A stretch of DNA of 64,000 bases from Candidatus Thorarchaeota archaeon (GTDB lineage: Archaea > Asgardarchaeota > Thorarchaeia > Thorarchaeales > Thorarchaeaceae). How positions within the stretch are numbered: the first letter of the stretch is position 1; each line of letters begins with the position of its first letter. The stretch covers positions 1,168,099-1,232,098 of the forward strand of contig JAIZWL010000001.1 of the NCBI GenBank assembly GCA_021498125.1. Direction: 5' to 3'. Under the pieces are notes generated by a model that saw only the letters and a list, made by a program, of their open reading frames with translations, made no database searches and was not told the origin of the DNA. The position numbers were made by a program, and so were the translations under genes. Shown piece after piece: positions 63,501-64,000 of this stretch.

Positions 63501-64000
63501 ATACGAAGAGATCCTTGGTGGCGAGACCGAGGACCTCCTTGAGGGACTTGATGCACTTGATGCGATTGGTGCCGAGGAAGAGGCCGAGGTTGTTACAGAG
63601 ACCGATATCGAGTCCGAACTTGCGGCTGAGATAGAATCCGAGATTGCAAAGGATGAAGAGGCCGCACGTGAGACCTCTGTTGAGGAATCTTCTGAGGCAG
63701 CTCCTGTCGAGTCCGAAGTTGAGCCAGAAGCGGAGTCTGATGAGGGTGATCTGTCTGAGGCTGAGGAGCCCGAAGTCGAGTCCGAAGATGAGGCCGAAGC
63801 CGAAATAGACGAGGGCCCCGTTTCTGAAGAGACTGAGGGTGCCGTCGAGGATGTGGACTCTGAATCGACAAGTGCTCCGGACGAGAAAGATGGTGAGATC
63901 TCCGAACCCGAGGAAGATGATGAGGCAGAGGATGCGATCTCCGACGCGGAAGACGTTTCCGAGGCCGAAGATGGCGACTCTGATTCTGATGAGATGGTTG
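57508..64000 (+). CDS. Giant single-pass surface protein with acidic cytosolic tail (3' end beyond window)
   Basis: An open frame of more than 2160 codons continuing past the right edge. ATG 57508 has GGAGGTGG about 6 nt upstream, inside the preceding gene. A signal peptide (VMIFSVLMLLTLAGP) is followed by a DUF2341-like beta domain at about 55-190 (RYDAPIHISVDFANNTCFKN and then WYANIPADSTAVYWIYYSED). A long series of Ig-like and carboxypeptidase-regulatory-like beta domains follows, with more than twenty sequons. A single membrane helix lies at about 1915-1936 (TLFLVLLMTGAFVGLVAGAT), then a basic helix (RRWRIPYQIKQINRALKDIE). The cytosolic tail from about residue 2005 is extremely rich in Glu and Asp. 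A structure of this kind fits an adhesion receptor that contacts cytosolic partners. Confidence 0.85.
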   Translation, partial: MRKLQLSFVMIFSVLMLLTLAGPTGSNPDNLFTPISMSQSGASHSVANLDESSWWNVSYHYRRYVNLTDTNSTVRYDAPIHISVDFANNTCFKNSIRIVDSNGNEVPSQVYKVTYWEDPDYVKSATIFWYANIPADSTAVYWIYYSEDKSIEAASYDNVVWFARTTGTLSGKFNPNYWSFRGDWYNVTMYNEAGGKITNGAHLRQGASGWYWDWNWGTNRGSMHWNPDGLGGQGTSGIAPNPDTTFVNVEGPLFINYTTQVNFGSYAKMNVTYTFYKWGWIFNTYIKYTGTTSGSGRTDEWVFYPYLTTHAVEVAEDGTQTYYDNWAASSNKGKPAGFGWWNDNGISHGTVRISHNSWNTNPAYANNYDNYYYRWRDTSSYEYWDTYIPTVYAVDGTVLEETCVTAVWNGTEGLDGYMRIFNATSRYLPIFKAMGNVSSYSFRINVKDLGGANVANANVTLLNATTGERLYMSTGSPYTALTDSNGNVTFIGLQNETYRIFVWIDSRTWLDEQTGATGMNVTWSGDRVADGPFTPVSVTLDLASITIHLDDLMGHSMGTVGAESVQVRVYNASDPNPNNWRYLDYEYTDASGDLTFTRLPKCRWVFNFSYSDTDTGHIYQWADFGKYVSYEVAESAITGDLTRSWELPLVTIDFNVIAYDDNPVEDAYVRLSKRGTGDPIPTSRADNYNVTHLTDASGDVTFYRVLNGTWNVYVYKTDDFGQTAFNSTIPLTDIQNYYSTQAVLPLTSLRVHVKDTSGNNVPNAKIRVTANGETLVTAYSDSSGWYNFTFIRANDTSLSYYVYVSKLSSQDQGPAIAGRDFLAYTEFELAPLTYDAEYNELNCTITTGVWAYGDNQTFTIGWYNRTDTPPTGYRDDPLSDYTHGWLNFTIKFNSVVIGRGTWNSSGGDFIIHSTGINFTVVIDTIYFHMNASNTPYVIEFNSYHPDYNGRNATYTVTVIITVADTTAKGSTSGSVYWSDGFARNYSLYTTPEGRDAYNLTELSYANYTIYDSVPFSSATKISSGVLVHLGNGIYRFSDAVLNGSDVGTYYVYIWLYKYNYVNQTVTVEVTIKAIPTTISWTTPPTDYTWGPLTGSAIIQFNDMIHGMTISATGATITMQWINTATGEVVVTENPSSFTYLFLETIVYNGTWRLHAYVSKANYISADNLSAVFTVSPQNAELLVTSATVVTIDWGTTAVFDLTYRTSSGHAPIPGASIIDIAWDGEVSLIDNGAGTYSLRLLATQPAENATVTFIMWLANRTSDTQSVTVNILIPLAVQAVEGQSIQNPVQEYWTHNFTVHVISGDESNGSVFVSGVTITYDFPAGGSSGVLTENTSGGYYWLQFPASDAPGPGVYSITLTASRAGCMTQTATLYIEVLATPTVAAAENQLLTVYYADAYLLNFSWFTEIDGNVGIDNPDGVQIELWKGTTRLNDSINGVVGLGSGDYQFLMDTRALGMSADSPIYPTSYYFIITIHKVGYANPLAVTIIILVLQTPVKMTVDSVNPVVWSEQFTIRAHLRDVIHDEYVWTDAEVTLKYGSFSGLFTSLGNGTFVYTGDSSQVFPSSATPLEFTIEYTLPNYIDGSVTSTIVVNPRPAYITMIDAPDSSYDWRDDFTVRLQIYLNGTTTQVNMTAYYYWVEFPSINGTMTYNGVWYEATIDTGKVPAGSWTLRLHGLRDNYTVTAYDVPIVVRSLEATLVSTTGNSISAIFGVNHSAEVRLVFSYDSNVLEGADVTFTWAGLLRTASYADGAYVFQFDPSGDSSLTVPGTYILNFTAKLMNYTTVSKLVTLRLAAATEIQGGPYRVEAEQTLQLVFKYWDTVNDRAVASAATAQLYYQIGDGAKIPLTADQFDGEKYTISLAASDIGGVSPDPYLIRIYASAPGYQNWTESNAAYIQVYVDSPTVDVLGYRVQRDTLFLVLLMTGAFVGLVAGATAIRRWRIPYQIKQINRALKDIERSKHASVENIKSMGQVISELLAPGLAELDIPAPTIEMVHVEEYEEILGGETEDLLEGLDALDAIGAEEEAEVVTETDIESELAAEIESEIAKDEEAARETSVEESSEAAPVESEVEPEAESDEGDLSEAEEPEVESEDEAEAEIDEGPVSEETEGAVEDVDSESTSAPDEKDGEISEPEEDDEAEDAISDAEDVSEAEDGDSDSDEMV

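Noticed and set aside
63540-64000. GAG/GAA-rich tract that might look like low-complexity noise
   Set aside because: It stays in frame with the giant receptor and encodes its acidic tail.
1-64000. Global reassignment of TGA to an amino acid
   Set aside because: Many intact genes here end in TGA (for example fwdB and the 51-residue zinc finger), so TGA is a working stop.
1-64000. CRISPR arrays, tRNA or rRNA genes, insertion sequences
   Set aside because: No short spaced repeats, no cloverleaf or rRNA-like stretches and no transposase frames were seen on either strand.

Overview
The window reads as a piece of an Asgard archaeal chromosome, most like Thorarchaeota. The reasons are: archaeal TATA-type promoters with short leaders; many GTG and TTG starts preceded by GGAGG-type Shine-Dalgarno sites; a tungsten/molybdenum formylmethanofuran dehydrogenase; a methylmalonyl-CoA/B12 module; longin-, roadblock- and small-GTPase-type proteins; and very large threonine- and asparagine-rich surface proteins with a C-terminal membrane anchor. 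The lineage call is inference, since no rRNA or other marker gene is present. I saw no tRNA, rRNA, CRISPR array or insertion sequence.

Layout: 1-1.7 kb membrane/zinc-ribbon protein; 1.8-3.7 kb pyruvate/2-oxoacid dehydrogenase E1 beta and alpha (minus); 3.9-7.4 kb fwdD-fwdB-fwdA operon; 7.6-8.3 kb two orphan VapB-like antitoxins; 8.4-10 kb DUF998 membrane protein and an alpha/beta hydrolase; 10-12.9 kb GlcF/GlcD-like oxidoreductase pair (minus); 13.1-15.4 kb COG2229-type small GTPase, 51-residue zinc finger and anchored surface protein; 15.5-17.2 kb an isobutyryl-CoA-mutase-like acyl-CoA mutase; 17.3-19.35 kb an AT-rich ATPase plus nuclease-like pair; 19.36-20.6 kb cobalamin adenosyltransferase and iron-sulfur flavoprotein; 20.6-23.1 kb longin-roadblock protein, winged helix and bactofilin-like solenoid; 23.1-25.6 kb methyltransferase, small proteins and a frameshifted gene; 25.7-28.7 kb CoA-transferase A/B, HAD phosphatase and a hypothetical; 29-39.4 kb four surface or membrane proteins, two of them paralogous giants with their own flanking repeats; 39.6-43.1 kb B12 subunit, MeaB, methylmalonyl-CoA mutase and epimerase; 43.2-49.9 kb TPR, threonine aldolase, MFS, Ntn hydrolase, biotin ligase, RNase HIII and Acr3; 49.9-56.1 kb ArsR, then a 12S/5S/1.3S transcarboxylase-like set and a thiolase-like protein; 56.3-64 kb a longin/winged-helix protein followed by an enormous surface receptor that runs off the window.

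Metabolic reading: adenosylcobalamin is made by the adenosyltransferase and loaded by MeaB. It serves mutase and epimerase, which interconvert succinyl-CoA and methylmalonyl-CoA. The biotin ligase loads a biotin carrier that, with two carboxyltransferase subunits and no biotin carboxylase in sight, could move CO2 between methylmalonyl-CoA and pyruvate as in the Wood-Werkman cycle. A second mutase has active-site residues of isobutyryl-CoA mutase rather than methylmalonyl-CoA mutase. The formylmethanofuran dehydrogenase, E1, CoA-transferase and Glc-type genes fit an anaerobe that handles C1 units, short acyl-CoAs and 2-hydroxyacids.

The most unusual items are the ATPase/PD-(D/E)XK-like pair, with an in-frame TGA in the nuclease gene; the archaeal transcarboxylase candidate; the Phe/Gln acyl-CoA mutase; a thiolase-like protein without its cysteine; and the longin-linked regulators beside surface and solenoid proteins.
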